A DNA stretch of 64,000 nucleotides from Leptodactylus fallax (taxonomy: Eukaryota; Chordata; Amphibia; Anura; Leptodactylidae), in contig CAMRHE010000352.1 in the NCBI GenBank assembly GCA_947044405.1, positions 1,704,001 through 1,768,000 on the forward strand. Direction: 5' to 3'. Shown here one piece after another: positions 1 to 11,395 of the stretch; position 1 is the first letter of the stretch; every line of letters starts with the position of its first letter. The notes below the pieces were generated by a model that had not been told where the DNA came from, did not search any database, and saw only the letters and a list, made by a program, of their open reading frames with translations. Both the position numbers and the translations under genes were made by a program.

Positions 1-775
1 AGCGCTCACTTCTCCGCTTTTTGGTCCTCGCTGCCCGTGCCTGCATTCCGCAGTACTGGAGGCAAGTAGAACCTCCTCCTCTCTCCCTCTGGATTCTAAA
101 GGTCAATGAGATTATGTGCATGGGAAACCTCACTTCCTTCCTGCATGACTCGGTTGAAGTCTAACAAAACTTGGTACTACTGGTTGGAATTCCAACGCTC
201 TGGAGAGTATCAGGCGCTTCTGGGCTCTGGGCCTCCCTCTTAGTCCTGGGTGTGGTGCTTTGTACATGGTTTCTGCTATTGGCCTCGGTACTATAACCGC
301 ATATATGTTAATATCTTCCCCTATGTTGGGGATTGCGGATCCGGCTGCTGAGGACCTGACAGATGGTTCTCTGAACCCTCTTTGGGACTCTTATCTGGTA
401 TGTCTTTCTGTTCGCATCCCTATTCACACCCCCTTAGGTACCCTCCCCCTCCCCTAGTTTTTGTTTGTGTGGGGTTTTTTTTTTCCTTCTTCTCTTCCCT
501 TCTCTTCCTCTCTTCTCTTCTCTGTTTTTGTTGCCTTTTCTGCTCTCCTTCTTTCTCTTCCTACTTCCTCGACTCGTTCTCCCTTTTCTTCTTCTTCTTC
601 TTCTTCCATACTCCTGTTGCTCTGCTGGCTGGGTCCGTCTGGGGGGTCCCCCGGGTGGTCCCGGTCTGCATTGTTTATTTTTGTATGTTTGTGTTTTTGT
701 GTATTGGTTCATTTTGAACCTTGTTGTATTCTTATAAAAATGCAATAAATATTTGAATTATAAAAAAAAATAAAA
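1..775 (+). mobile_element. L1 LINE 3' end (5'-truncated at window edge)
   Basis: Bases 60-290 translate to a decayed L1 ORF2 C-terminus: a RVNEIM-like stretch followed by a hydrophobic tail. After this comes a 3' UTR with a long pyrimidine tract (about 476-612), an AATAAA at about 744 and an A-rich tail ending near 775. The layout, with AATAAA and then a short AT spacer before the A tail, matches the tails of the two L1 copies ending at 8865 and 11276. Several open frames at 382-748 are products of the pyrimidine tract and are not genes. The 5' part lies outside the window. Confidence 0.75.
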
Positions 776-982
776 AAATAGGCGTTACACAGATTCATTC
801 ACAATGCTGTAAGTAGTAGAGTAGAGTAGTATTGTCCATGACCTCAAATATAAAAGATGTCACCGCCCACCATTGTATGATATTTCTCACCAACTGCAAA
901 TCAGATAACACATTCTGTATTTAGCCCTACATTGTTACTGTATAGAGGTTTGATATTATTGACATTGCTGAATATATATGTA
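776..982. other. unassigned AT-rich spacer
   Basis: About 200 bp between the L1 tail and the first Tc1 terminus. I see no gene, repeat unit or RNA in it. Confidence 0.5.
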
Positions 983-1784
983 CAGTGGCTTGCAAAAGTA
1001 TTCATACCCCTTGAACTTTTTCACATTTTGTCACCTTGCAACCACAAACTTAAATGTATTTTATTGAGATTTTAAGTGATAGACCAACACAAAGTAGCAC
1101 ATAATTGTGAAGTGGAACAAAAATGATACATGGTTTTCAAAATTTTAATCAAATAAAAATCTGAAAAGTGTGACGTGCAAAAGTATTCAGCCCTCTGTAC
1201 TCTGATACCCCTAAATAAAATCCAGTGCAATCAATTGCCTTCAGAAGTCACTTAATTAGTTAATAGAATCCAGCTGTGTGTAATTTAGTGTCAGCATAAA
1301 TACACCTGTTCTGTGAAGGCCTCAGTGTTTTGATAGCGAAAACTAGTGAACAAACAACATCATGAAGACCAAGAAACTCACCAGACAGGTCAGAGCTAAA
1401 GTTGTGGAGAAGTTTAAAGCAGGGTTAGGTTATAAAAATATGTCCCAAGAATTGAGCATTCAAAGGAGCACTGTTCAATCCATCATCCAAAAATGGCAAA
1501 AGTATTCTACAACTTTAAACCTACCAAGACATGGCTATCCACCTTAAAGTGACAGATCGAGCAAGGAGAGCACTGGTCAGAGAAGCAGCCAAGAGGCCCA
1601 TGTGCACTCTGGAGGAGCTGCAGAAATCCACAGCTCAGGTGGGAGAATCTGTTCACAGGACAACTATGTTGTACACTCCAAAAATCTGGCCTTTATGGAA
1701 GAGTGGCAGGAAGAAAACCATTTTGGAAAGAAAGACATAAGAAGTTCTGTTTGAAGATTGCCACAAGCCATATAGGGGACAAAA
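983..1784 (+). mobile_element. Tc1/mariner element, right part lost
   Basis: The element starts with CAGTGGCTTGCAAAAGTATT directly after a TA, the standard Tc1/mariner target. A second terminal-type motif, GCAAAAGTATTCAG, at 1167 is consistent with inverted-repeat/direct-repeat ends. Transposase coding starts at 1362. Homology stops near 1784, where L1 sequence begins. No matching right terminus is found after the L1 ends at 11276, so the right half has been deleted rather than only displaced. Confidence 0.85.
1362..1784 (+). pseudogene. Tc1 transposase, N-terminal fragment
   Basis: The fragment begins with MKTKKLTRQVR and shows the paired-like helix-turn-helix DNA-binding region of Tc1 transposases: a recognition helix near STVQSIIQKW, then a second domain beginning RARRALVREAAKRP. 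A stop and frame change occur near 1545, and another near 1735 before a RHKKF-like stretch. No catalytic D, D or E residue remains, because the DDE domain lies beyond the L1 junction. It cannot be functional. Intact family members have about 340 residues. Confidence 0.85.
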
Positions 1785-2209
1785 CCGCTCCACGGTGACC
1801 TTATATTCCCCTGGGAAATTGGGAGATGGCGAAACAGGGCAAAAAAGGCCCCCCAAAGCGGCTAACTGATTTTTTCGCAGTGCCAGCCTCGGCCCAAGAT
1901 GGCGCCGGCACGTCTCCTCTTTTCCTGCTTCAGTGCACTGCTGACAGTCTGCGCACAGAGAATGGCAGCACTTCAGGTGAGCTGTCGTAGCAGTCCACTC
2001 CTACATACTTGAGATCACCTGGGGACAGCAATGACTCCTAAGGGAGTCAGAAGAGTGGCACTGAAGACCAGAAACAGGCTCATAAGAGGGGACTACAACC
2101 CCCATCAACATCCACTTCGATTACTTCCTGCCAATCTGCTACCTCCCCTGTAGCAGCATCCTCCCAAGCAGGTAGCATTACTCTTACACAAAGCCCTGTA
2201 AAGCAGAGG

Positions 2210-3102
2210 ATGAGATGGGATACTACATTTTGCTTTGACTCCCGCCCGGGACCAGCTACAGAGGAACCCCAATTATGTGAATCTCATGTACCCCAGGCTA
2301 TCCCTGCAGGTACACAATCTGCTTCTGAGTCCTTCTTGAAAGATATAATGTTAGCCTTGCATAGATCTATCCAGAAAGATATCACTAAGGCGATTACGTC
2401 CGTCTCCTCCACGGTTGATGCCCTTGGTGACAGACTTAACCATGTTGAGAATAAAATGAGCAAATTTGCTTCAGCCCATAATACCATAGTAGATGCCCAT
2501 AATGATCTTGAGGAAGAATTGGCGGCACTTAAACTTGATGACATGGAAGACCGAAACATACGAAACAATGTTAAGTTTTGTGGCATAGTGGAGTCAAGGA
2601 CTTAATTCCTTTCTTGCAACAGTTAATTAAAGCGACCCTGCCACACTGCTCTGATGCGGACCTGATTATAGACAGGGCTCACCGCCTACCTAAGCCTAAA
2701 GGTGTGCCTGACCATATTCTCAGGGATACTCTCGCCTGCATACATTTCTACCATGTTAAGGATCCTCTCATGTTTGAATCAAGGAAAAGATCTTTGCCTG
2801 AGCTGTTCCAGGCAATTCAACTATTTGCAGACCTTTCTCAGGCTACCATTGCCGCCAGAAGAAAGCTTGTTCCTATAACGGCGGTCCTATGTCAACATAA
2901 TGTTCCCTACAAATGGGGATTTCCTACTAAAGTTATTGTCATCAAAAATGGAGTGACCTATACATTCAATTCCTTCGATACAGGGAAAAGTCTACTGCTA
3001 CAATGGAACCTGCCACCGCCTGCACCTGATGTCCAGAAATCGTCAGGGACTGAATCCTACAAACTGGATCCTTCATGGAAATCTAATGTCTCAGCCAAGT
3101 GA
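2210..3102 (+). pseudogene. L1 ORF1 protein (RNA-binding), frameshifted
   Basis: Two overlapping frames (2210-2605 and 2578-3102) form one L1 ORF1. The first has a heptad-rich coiled-coil segment around STVDALGDRLNHVENKMSKF and leads into the RRM-like region at RNIRNNVKFCGI. The second continues with the conserved DRAHRLPKPKG segment and the C-terminal domain. L1 ORF1 proteins trimerise through the coiled coil and coat L1 RNA (family knowledge). The two parts join by a frameshift near 2590. The L1 assignment is firm because ORF2 endonuclease follows after a gap of about 240 bp. Confidence 0.8.
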
Positions 3103-3344
3103 ATACACACAATAGACGCACTGTGGTGGTGCGTTATGTTCTACCCTATGGCAAACTTTCCCCCAATTTTGCGCAGTATTATACTGCCCGGTCCTGTACG
3201 ACTATTTTTCCTACTGTTGAAAAGTTATATGTTGAACACGGTTCATAACCAGTTTTTCCCCTCAAGGCCTAACAGATTTCTCTTTGGAAACACTCTCACT
3301 TAAGTCTTCCTGCTGCCAGTATGTGTTATTAATTCTTGACTGTA

Positions 3345-5290
3345 TTAATGGGTGTTAAAATTTTATCACTTAATGCAAGCGGCCTAAACAGTCCCTTTAA
3401 ACGTTCACTGTTGTGGAAGGAGGCTCTCAGATCTACGGCGGATGTAATTTGCATACAGGAAACGCATTTCTGTGACCCTCGTCCACCAAGGTTCTCTCAT
3501 AAATTATTCCCTTATATTTACTGTTCAAATGCTACCAAGAAGGTTGCGGGTATCCTCATAGCAGTTAAAAATATGGTGTCCTTTCAGTGATACATGTCTT
3601 TACAGATCCTAAGGGCCGCTATGTAGGTCTTATATGTTTGATTGATAACTGTCCTTTTACTATCTTGAACGTATACTGTCCTAACTCATCTCAAATATCC
3701 TTTTTAAACTCGATACTGAGGAAGGTTACGAAGCATGCACAGGGCCAGGTTATCTTGTGTGGCAATTTTAATATCGTGCATGATGCTGCTGCTGATTCTA
3801 CTTATCGTGACAAGCATACTCCCCAGCAACTAGGACCCTGGCTTCCCTCAAGAAGAGCTTCATGATGCATGGAGATGTTTTCATGCCTCCAAGCGAGACT
3901 TTACATATTATTCTGCCAGGCATCACTCATATTCCAGAATAGACATGTTCTTGGTCCAAACTGACATGCTCCTTAGAGTACAAAACTGTGAGAGAGGTAA
4001 TATTACATGGTCCGACCACGTGCCTATTACTCTTACAATCCACTCTGGTATTACAGCAGCCCCTCCTGTGTCATAGCGCAATAATACATGTTATGTCTCC
4101 GAAATTGGTAACCGAAAAATTGACTGCCGATATTACCAAATTTTTCAATATTAATACCCATTCGGTAGACGATAAGTTTTGCCTTTGGAATTCCCACAAG
4201 GGCTTCGTCAGGGGCTTATTAATACAGCATACCTCACACTTTAAGAGCAAGAGATTACAAACAATGAAAGTGCTACTTACTTCCACTGTGACTCTAGAAA
4301 AGCAACATAAGACTGCCCCTAATCCCACCGTAATGGCTGCTCTGCAGAAAGCTCGAGACGACTTGAGTGGCCACCTACTGGTGGATTATGAAAAACACTC
4401 CAAAAGATTGAAGGCCTCTTACTATCGGTCGTATAACAAAGCAAGTAAATTAATGACACAACGAGTCAAGGCGGCTAGAATTAAATCCAAAATTCTGTTT
4501 AATTTTTCTAAAATCGACCAACACAAACATATTCCATCCATAGCATATTGCTGACTAATACAGTAAATTTTATCAGGATTTGTACAATCTAAGGGAAGAC
4601 CTGGACACCGTGCATCCTTCTAGTTCAGATATTAATCAGTTCCTAAACTCCTTGCAACTTCCTTCCGTTACCCAAACACAGCTCCAGTCTTTAAATGCTT
4701 CTATATCTACTCAGGAAGAGGCTAGGGCGATAAATGGCTTGAAACTTAATAAATCCCCTGGCCCAGATGGGTTTTCTGGGGAATATTACAAATATTACAA
4801 ATTACAAATATTACAAAAATATTACAAAAATTACAAATATGAAATTACAAATATTACAAATTGTTTAAATCACATATTCTTACTCATTTTACAGAGGTGT
4901 TTAACCTATCGACTATGTCGACTATGTCGACAGGTAGATTTCCCCTAGAGATGCTCTCTGCTACGATTATGACGCTACCCAAACCGGGCAAGGATTCCTC
5001 TCTCCCTTCTAACTACCGGCCCATATCATTATTGAATGCAGATGTCAAGTTATTTGCCAAGGTACTTGCAAGTCGACTCCTCGACGTCATGCCTACACTG
5101 ATAGGCCGTGACCAGGTGGGATTCACCAAAGGGAGACAGGCCCCAGACAGCACAAGACGTGTGATCGGGGCCTGTCGGATTTTCGAGTGTTGTTATATTA
5201 TAAAGTTAACGAATCCAAATCCCCGATCTTGGGGATTGGCCTGACACAAACTAATATCCGACATATTAAAGACTCCTCATCCTATCAATG
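3345..5290 (+). pseudogene. L1 ORF2: AP-endonuclease and partial reverse transcriptase
   Basis: ORF2 opens with the APE-type endonuclease: VKILSLNASGLNSPFKR, then ICIQETH. The usual GDFN motif appears as GNFN at about 3760, followed by a SRIDMFLV region and WSDHVPI at about 4010. The RT linker and fingers follow: NKSPGPDGF at about 4755, then NYRPISLLNADVKLFAK and DQVGFTKGRQ at about 5110. At least three frameshifts or stops occur (near 3590, 3865 and 4550). A run of ATTACAAAT-type repeats expands the frame at 4781-4862. The RT palm with the catalytic YxDD region is deleted near 5185, so the protein cannot act. Confidence 0.85.
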
Positions 5291-6056
5291 GTGGCCAGGA
5301 ACTCCATGTGGTAGGATGCGTTTCACAGGAGCTCCTTCCCGACCTGCACCAGTTTGGGACCGCTTGCAAGTTGCAGACCTCTCATGGCCAAGAGAACAGC
5401 TCGGACACTGGCCACATGCGATCCTGCTCCTGCCGACCGGTCTGGGCAGCCTACCCTGAATGCCTTTCTTCACCCGGGCCTCCACGAGGCTGCAGCCATC
5501 TTCCTTGGCTGTTCCGGCCGCCTCCAACATGGCTGCAGCGGCCACTCCACTCCCTCAGCGCGGACCCTCCACCTCACAAAGGGGCCAACCTGCCAGATCT
5601 GCCAACTCAGCACTTCAGCACAGCGCTACCACTGGAGTCTCCTTTGACGAGTATATCAGACACAGAGACCGCTGTCCCTGCAGTGCTGACTGCCCCCCTC
5701 CCCCACAGCTCCAGCCTGCCTGTCTCTTCCTCTTCAGGCTCCCTCTCGCAACATCAAGGGAATCCTACTTTACTAGAGTCTGCTGCACCCGCCTCTCACC
5801 TCCCCAAGTCACCTTACGACTCTATATTGCCTTCCTGTGCTATGGGGGAACCCCCCACCCTCCAGCAGCCCCTGCAGCCTCCTGGCCCTGCATCTCCACA
5901 ACGGCCTCCACCCTCTCTGGGAATGGATACATGGACTTAGGGGCAACTCCATCTCTGTCCCTTTTTGCCGTCTACACCCAGTCTTCTCCTCCTCCTGCTC
6001 TGCCGTCCCAGTCTCTGCCTTCTGTTGCTCTGGAAGCCCCCTCTGCCCCTCCATCA

Positions 6057-6530
6057 TGGGGCAGGAATACCTTGCTCACCTGCCTTCTAAAGAGGACTTT
6101 GATTCCTTGGTTGCTAATGTCACAGCAGGATGTCTTACGGAGATACGCACGGAAATCTTTGTCCTGCGGCAGGATCTTCAGCATATTGCAAACCGGGTTG
6201 ACACCCTTGAGGACGATCATGACCAAACCCGTTCTTATGTTTCTCACCTCCAGGTCACACTGTCCTCTCCCAATGCCAGGTGGTTAATGATATGCAGCGC
6301 CATTTGGCAGACTTGGACAACCGCTGTAGATGCAATAATATTAGAATCAAAGGTCTGCCTGAAGCTACCCATGAGGAGGACCTGCATATCACCTTGGAGG
6401 CGATCTTTAACTCTATTCTGCAGGAACCGTCTACGCACAAGATTAAACTGGATAGAGTGCACAGGGTCCTGCACCCTAGGGATCTGGCCCTACTCCACAC
6501 GATGTTATTTGTTAGTCGCAGCTCGAGCTG
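6057..6530 (+). pseudogene. Inner L1 ORF1 remnant
   Basis: The frame starting MGQEYLAHLPSKEDFDSL runs through a coiled-coil stretch (RQDLQHIANRVDTLEDDH). It shifts near 6260 into the frame with LADLDNRCRCNNIRIKGLPE and LDRVHRVLHPRD, the conserved L1 ORF1 core. Homology then jumps near 6505 directly into ORF2 material, so the C-terminal domain is gone. Confidence 0.75.
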
Positions 6531-8420
6531 ATCTGCGTGATTTGGCCACGCATGCTACCCAGCGTCTTCTACTCTATAGTCGCCAGTGCTACTATGAGCG
6601 TGGCAGTAAGGCCCATACCCTGCTAGCCAAGACCCTGTGGGACCGTCAGGCATCTTCTACCCCCCATGCAATTCGTGCCCCCTGTGGCACCTTCCTACAT
6701 CATCCTGATGCTATTGCCTCTGCTTTCCAATCATACTATACCCGACTGTATAACCTCCCATTGAGAGCCCATCCTGACCTTCCTTTTCCCCCTCAGGGGC
6801 TACAAGCTTACCTAGACTCTTGCAGTCTCCCCAATCTCATGTTAACGTTGCGAGGTTATGGCCACTTTTCTGGGTATAAGGTTTATCCCTCCAAAACAGA
6901 AGCTCAAGTCAAGTCAACTATCCCCAACTATTCCATGACCTCCGCTCCCTCCTGGATAAGTGGTGCCCCTTACATATTTCTCTGATGGGGCGGATCACTG
7001 CTGTTAAAATGACACTGCTCCCTAAACTGCTCTACTTCTTTGAAACCTTGCCAGTGGTGACCTCCTGCTCAGAACTACGTTCTCTTCAAAAGGCTATCTT
7101 CCAATTTATTTGGAACGGGAAGAGACAACACATCCCACACTCGGTCATGCTGGCCGGTAAGGCGGAGAGGGGTCTCGCATTCCCGCACCTGCTCCACTAC
7201 TATTGGGTGACCCATTTACGTTGTATTTGGTTTTGGGCGTCGGCCCGGGCCTATACTAAATGGATGGAGATAGAAAAGCTCTGGTTGGCTCCTATTCACC
7301 GAAACGCTTTCTTGTGGATCTGCTCACCCCCCTGCCACCCACCTCTCTCCTGGCACCCATCCGCTTCGCTTGAGCTACAGTGGGGAAAAAAAGTATTTAG
7401 TCAGCCACCAATTGTGCAAGTTCTCCCACTTAAAAAGATGAGAGAGGCCTGTAATTGACATGTCTATGAGAGACAAAATGAGAAAACATACTTATTTTCC
7501 ACCATAATTTGCAAATAAATTCTTAAAAAATCAGACAATGTGATTTTCTGGATTGGTTTTCTCATTTTGTCTCTCATAGTTGAGGTCTACCTATGATGTC
7601 AATTACAGGCCTCTCTCATCTTTTTAAGTGGGAGAAATTGCACAATTGGTGGCTGACTAAATACTTTTTTCCCCACTGAATATGGAATACCTGTTATAAG
7701 CTTTTCCCACTTGCCTCCCGCCATTCCTCTATGATTTCTTTCCTAATTAATCCTCTCCTCCAAGGGGGACTGGGATCTAATATGGTGCACCCCTGGAGCA
7801 GACTAGGTCTGTTCCACATTGCTGACCTGATTGACTTGTCGACCTTGGAGCTTAGGCCCTTTGACTATTTTGCCTCTAATTTGCATTCACTGTCCTCTGA
7901 GTGGCTTCATTATAGGCAGATAGCCCACTTTATGACCACTTTGTTTGGGGCCCCACGGGTGTCCGTCCCTACATCTTTAGAGAAGATTTGCAGAGCCGGT
8001 ACCTGTACGAGGGGCTTGATATTGGATATCTATCGTATTCTCTCTTCTCCGGAGGGGCGGGCCCCCCCTTGTCCACAAATACATGGTCAAGTTGTTTGGA
8101 GGCTCTGGGTAAGCAGATCTCCCCAGCACAATGGCAGATTATATGGTCCCGTGCTGCCAAATCATCCATATGCATTACGTTTAGTGAAACTCAGTACAAG
8201 TTACTTATGTTTTGGTACCATACCCCGATCCTTCTCCACACCTTGAATCCTAACATTTCCATGGACTGCTGGAGATGTCTCTCTGGGGAGGGTACATTGC
8301 ACCACATCTTTTGTACCTGCCCATTGATCCGCCCTTTTTGGACAGAGTTCAGGGTATTAACTGCTGCGCTCTTCCTCCAGGGTGTCCAACTGGACCCTTT
8401 TGTTTACTTACTTAATTAAC
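6505..8420 (+). pseudogene. Inner L1 ORF2 remnant (endonuclease and most of RT deleted)
   Basis: The ORF2 part begins with the segment that normally follows the endonuclease (LYSRQCYYERGSKAHTLLAK) and reaches LRAHPDLPFPPQGLQAYLDS. It then jumps near 6840 to the distal RT region (FSGYKVYPSKTEAQ), deleting the polymerase core. Downstream are the MGRITAVKMTLLPKLLYFFE block and FQFIWNGKRQHIPHSVM at about 7120, interrupted by the MITE. The cysteine-rich C-terminus (CWRCLSGEGTLHHIFCTC) lies at about 8270. Without endonuclease or RT motifs, this copy could only have moved in trans. Confidence 0.8.
7378..7678. mobile_element. 301-bp Tc1-type MITE (long terminal repeats only)
   Basis: The ends are CAGTGGGGAAAAAAAGTATT and its complement, with a TA on the left side. 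The whole element is the left and right terminal regions of the Tc1 family seen at 15089-16685, joined with the transposase removed. It lies in the inner L1 ORF2 and splits the coding sequence between about 7377 and 7680. Confidence 0.9.
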
Positions 8421-9677
8421 CCCCCCCCCCCCCCGACACCTTGGTGGAAAGGCCTCTAAACTTTTCCTGTATCTCTGTACTGCTGCTAAAACGCTTGAGG
8501 CTCTTCGCAAAGTGTAAAAAAAGTGTACATCCTCCCACTGCCCCTGCCCTTGTGGCTCAGGTCAAAGATGTGCGCAGTCTGGAATACCTCCCTGCTATTC
8601 TTAACAACACTACAGCTGCCTTCCAGTCGGTCTGGTCTCCTTGGGATACGTACTGCACTCTCCATGGTCTCTGATTCTTCCTCCCTTTCCCCTTGTTGTC
8701 CCCTTGCCATATACATGTTGTCTTACATCTTGTGTTCTGTTTTGTTTTTATTTGGTTTGGTCTTTTTTGATTATCCAGTTTATGCTGTTTTTTTACTGCA
8801 TTTTGTGTTCTTAAACCTTTGTAAAATTTAAAATTCAATAAAAATTACAGTTTAAAAAAAAAAAAAATTACAAGAGACAATGGAGGTATCGGTATACCAA
8901 ATCTGTACCATTACCATTTAGCCATAAGCTTGGGTCAAATTAAATTTTGGCTTACAATGAACCATGACAAATTATGGCCGGATATGGAGGCTCAAATGGC
9001 TAAGATTAGTGACTGGGAGGGTTTCTTGTTAGCGTCAGGATCCACCAAACGTTTACCCCTCTCTGCTCCACCGGCTGTACAGGCTACGGTTGGGTCATGG
9101 CATGCGTTCTGTGCTGTTTTGGACAGTGATACCCCTTGGGTCACCTTGAATTTGCCTCTCACAATGTTGCCTCCCACATTTGTCCCTAGATACATGGCGC
9201 AGCTGTGGGATAAGGTATATTTCTGACTTCTACAGAGGCGGTACCATTGTACCCTTCTCCACATTGGTGGAGAAGTATAATCTACCTACAAGGGAGACAT
9301 TTACCTATGCTAGATTAGTTTCATATCTGTCTGACACTCCCTCGGCTCAACTACGCTTGCCACAGCCCGACCTCTTGCATCCACTGACTTCTCCAGCTGA
9401 ATATAACACTAAAACTCAGTATCATACTTTGAACTTAGATTGCACTTTTTGGAAAACCAAACACATGTATCTCTGGGAAGAAGATCTAGGCCGCAGATTT
9501 GAGGCGATTAGGTAATCAAAGCAATCCATGGTGTGTGCCTCACACTGGGAGCAATATAGCAAATTGCTCTTAAGCTGGTATTACCCTCTCCTTCGTCTAG
9601 CTAAGTTCTTTCCTTCGTGTCCCTCTTGCTGTTGGAGAGGCTGCAGAGGAATTGGCTCATTGTTCTATGTGTTTTGG

Positions 9678-10610
9678 CTGATAGGACTGGAGGTGGAACC
9701 TCACAGCGCTCCTTTCCTTACACGTGCCGGTAGTGCGCTCGTCTCGTTAAGAGTCAACTGTCTTCTCGCTCCCAAACTTATATCTGCGTACTTCCGCTGC
9801 TCCAGCTCCACTGGCTATTCAGTTTCTCTGGGTGTTAGCTTCTGGATCTACGTCTCTCATTACTGCTGGTGTCTGACTTCTTGCTCCCGCTCCCTGACTT
9901 CATTTTCTGCCTGCTGATTCTGTACCTCCGCTCCCTCCTGTTGTGACCATTGCTTGTTTTCTAGGCCGCTGCTCGTTGACCTCCAATTCTGTACTGCGTT
10001 GACCTCCTGATACTGACCCGGCCTGCTGACTACTCTTCCGCCTCATTCCTCTGTACTGCGCTACCGCCCGTTGCCTATTGCACTGTACGACTGGAATCTG
10101 CTTGCTACTGCATCTTCTTCTGTTTCTGATCCTCCATCAACCTCTGCATGTCCTCAGGTGAGTGGTTTCGGATTTCTGGACCTGCTGTGACTTGTGGTGC
10201 GCTGTGTGTCCTGCGCCCTCTGGGCTATTGCTACTCTGGCCAAAGGAAGCAGCTAAGTCCATCTCCACCATCAGGAGCTCTGGTGAAAACCACTGGAGGC
10301 TAGTTTTGGCTCGGTTCGGGTGGCGCCAGACGCTCAGCGCTGTTTACCATAGTGTGCAAGGGTGTCCAGTTTCTGGAACTATCTGTCTCTGTACTGCATT
10401 TGGTTTTAACATTGGCACTGCCCACTCATTCAGCCCTTTTGGGTATCTGTTTTTTCATTGTTTAATAAACTGTGTGGTGGTGGGGTAGGATCTACATCTG
10501 AGATGGCGCTGCTCCTGCTGGACATTCACACGACACCGAGTAGCTATAGCAGGTACTTGGGGCTGCTCGCCTACTTATTGCACGCAGATAGAAATCTACC
10601 TCAGGTCTGA
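9678..10610 (+). mobile_element. probable solo LTR (Gypsy-like) in the outer L1
   Basis: The outer-L1 ORF2 reading (cysteine-rich C-terminus, SCCWRGCRGIGSLFYVFW) stops near 9678, and its last about 30 residues reappear near 10655. The intervening DNA is rich in short CTG/CCTGCTGAC repeats and contains TTTAATAAACTG at about 10462, a plausible poly(A) signal. It resembles fish and frog Gypsy LTRs in texture. I could not fix TG/CA ends or a target duplication, so the boundaries and class are tentative. Confidence 0.35.
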
Positions 10611-11395
10611 CATTGACGGAGCTGATCTTTGTGGTGTCGTTGAATTACCAATTTGAACAAATTTATGCATGCAGTGGTGGAAACCTAGACAAGTTCAGGA
10701 AAAATTGGGAGATATGGTCGACATCATTCCACCCACCGAGTGCTCATTGACAGACCATACGTCTTGGCCATTTCTAGTACTGTTGGTATACATCTTTTTA
10801 ATCACCTTTGGGACACTATAGCTAAATATTTTTAGAACTATTCAGAACTATTTAGAACTATATTTAAACTATCTAAATCTCTGTTGTTAACTGGCAGCGG
10901 GGGAACTGCACACGTGTCTACGTGGCAGACCATCAGCCTTATGGGTCGTTATAGTGTCCAATTCTATTCTGTTTCATAGGCCGGTTCACTTTTCCCTCTT
11001 GTTCTGACCTCTCCCCTCCCCCTCATGGCTACGATTTGAATAATGCTTCTTCATACTGCTCTGCTATGTTTGGCTACTTATGTATGACTGGATTTAAATA
11101 TTACTAGTTTGCATTTCAATATGTATCCTTGTTCATGCTGTACTTATCTCGAGTATTCTGTACTCTTTTTTGTGCTTGCAGATTGTGATGCCATGAATGT
11201 ATCTTGTGTTTCTTGTTTTGACTTCCTGTATTGTATTCATACAAAAATTCAATAAAAACTATTGATATAAAAAAAATGGTATAACATATCCACGGGGAAT
11301 GAGGTGAAGATTACAGAAAAAGTCCTCAGAACCTGACCAGCAGTTCCTAATGTAACCTGGGTATGGGTTATGTCATTTACAAAAGGTGGGAAATG

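Larger units (their letters stand above)
5292..8865 (+). mobile_element. Inner L1 LINE inserted in the outer L1, internally deleted
   Basis: A GC-rich 5' region (5292-6050) precedes an ORF1 remnant, fused by deletion to ORF2 remnants. The element ends with AATAAA at about 8837 and a run of A to 8865. Outer-L1 ORF2 sequence resumes immediately after the tail. Its ORF2 differs clearly from that of the outer copy, so it belongs to a different L1 subfamily. A Tc1-type MITE (7378-7678) sits in its ORF2. The order of events is therefore outer L1, then inner L1, then MITE. Confidence 0.8.
1785..11276 (+). mobile_element. Outer L1 LINE, split by nested insertions
   Basis: A CG-richer 5' region (about 1800-2200) leads into ORF1 (2210-3102) and ORF2 (from about 3345). 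ORF2 is interrupted near 5292 by another L1 and resumes near 8866 with a DNGGIGIPNLYHYH-like stretch. A second interruption lies at about 9678-10610. The element ends with AATAAA at about 11250 and an A tail at 11276. About 400 bp of expected RT-to-C-terminus sequence is missing at the inner L1 junction, and an earlier deletion at about 5185 joins the RRVIGA region to the KVNESKSPILG region. I could not identify a target duplication. The copy is dead. Confidence 0.8.

Noticed and set aside
382..748. Frames of 90-111 codons around 380-750
   Set aside because: They read a pyrimidine tract as Ser/Phe/Leu or Arg/Lys runs within an L1 3' UTR.
5308..6287. Long proline/serine-rich frames of 210 and 275 codons
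   Set aside because: They overlap each other in the GC-rich 5' region of the inner L1; only the parts matching ORF1 from about 6057 are supported.
9528..10488. Cysteine- and leucine-rich frames as secreted proteins
   Set aside because: The first begins in the L1 ORF2 cysteine-rich end and runs into an LTR-like insertion; the second is wholly in that insertion.
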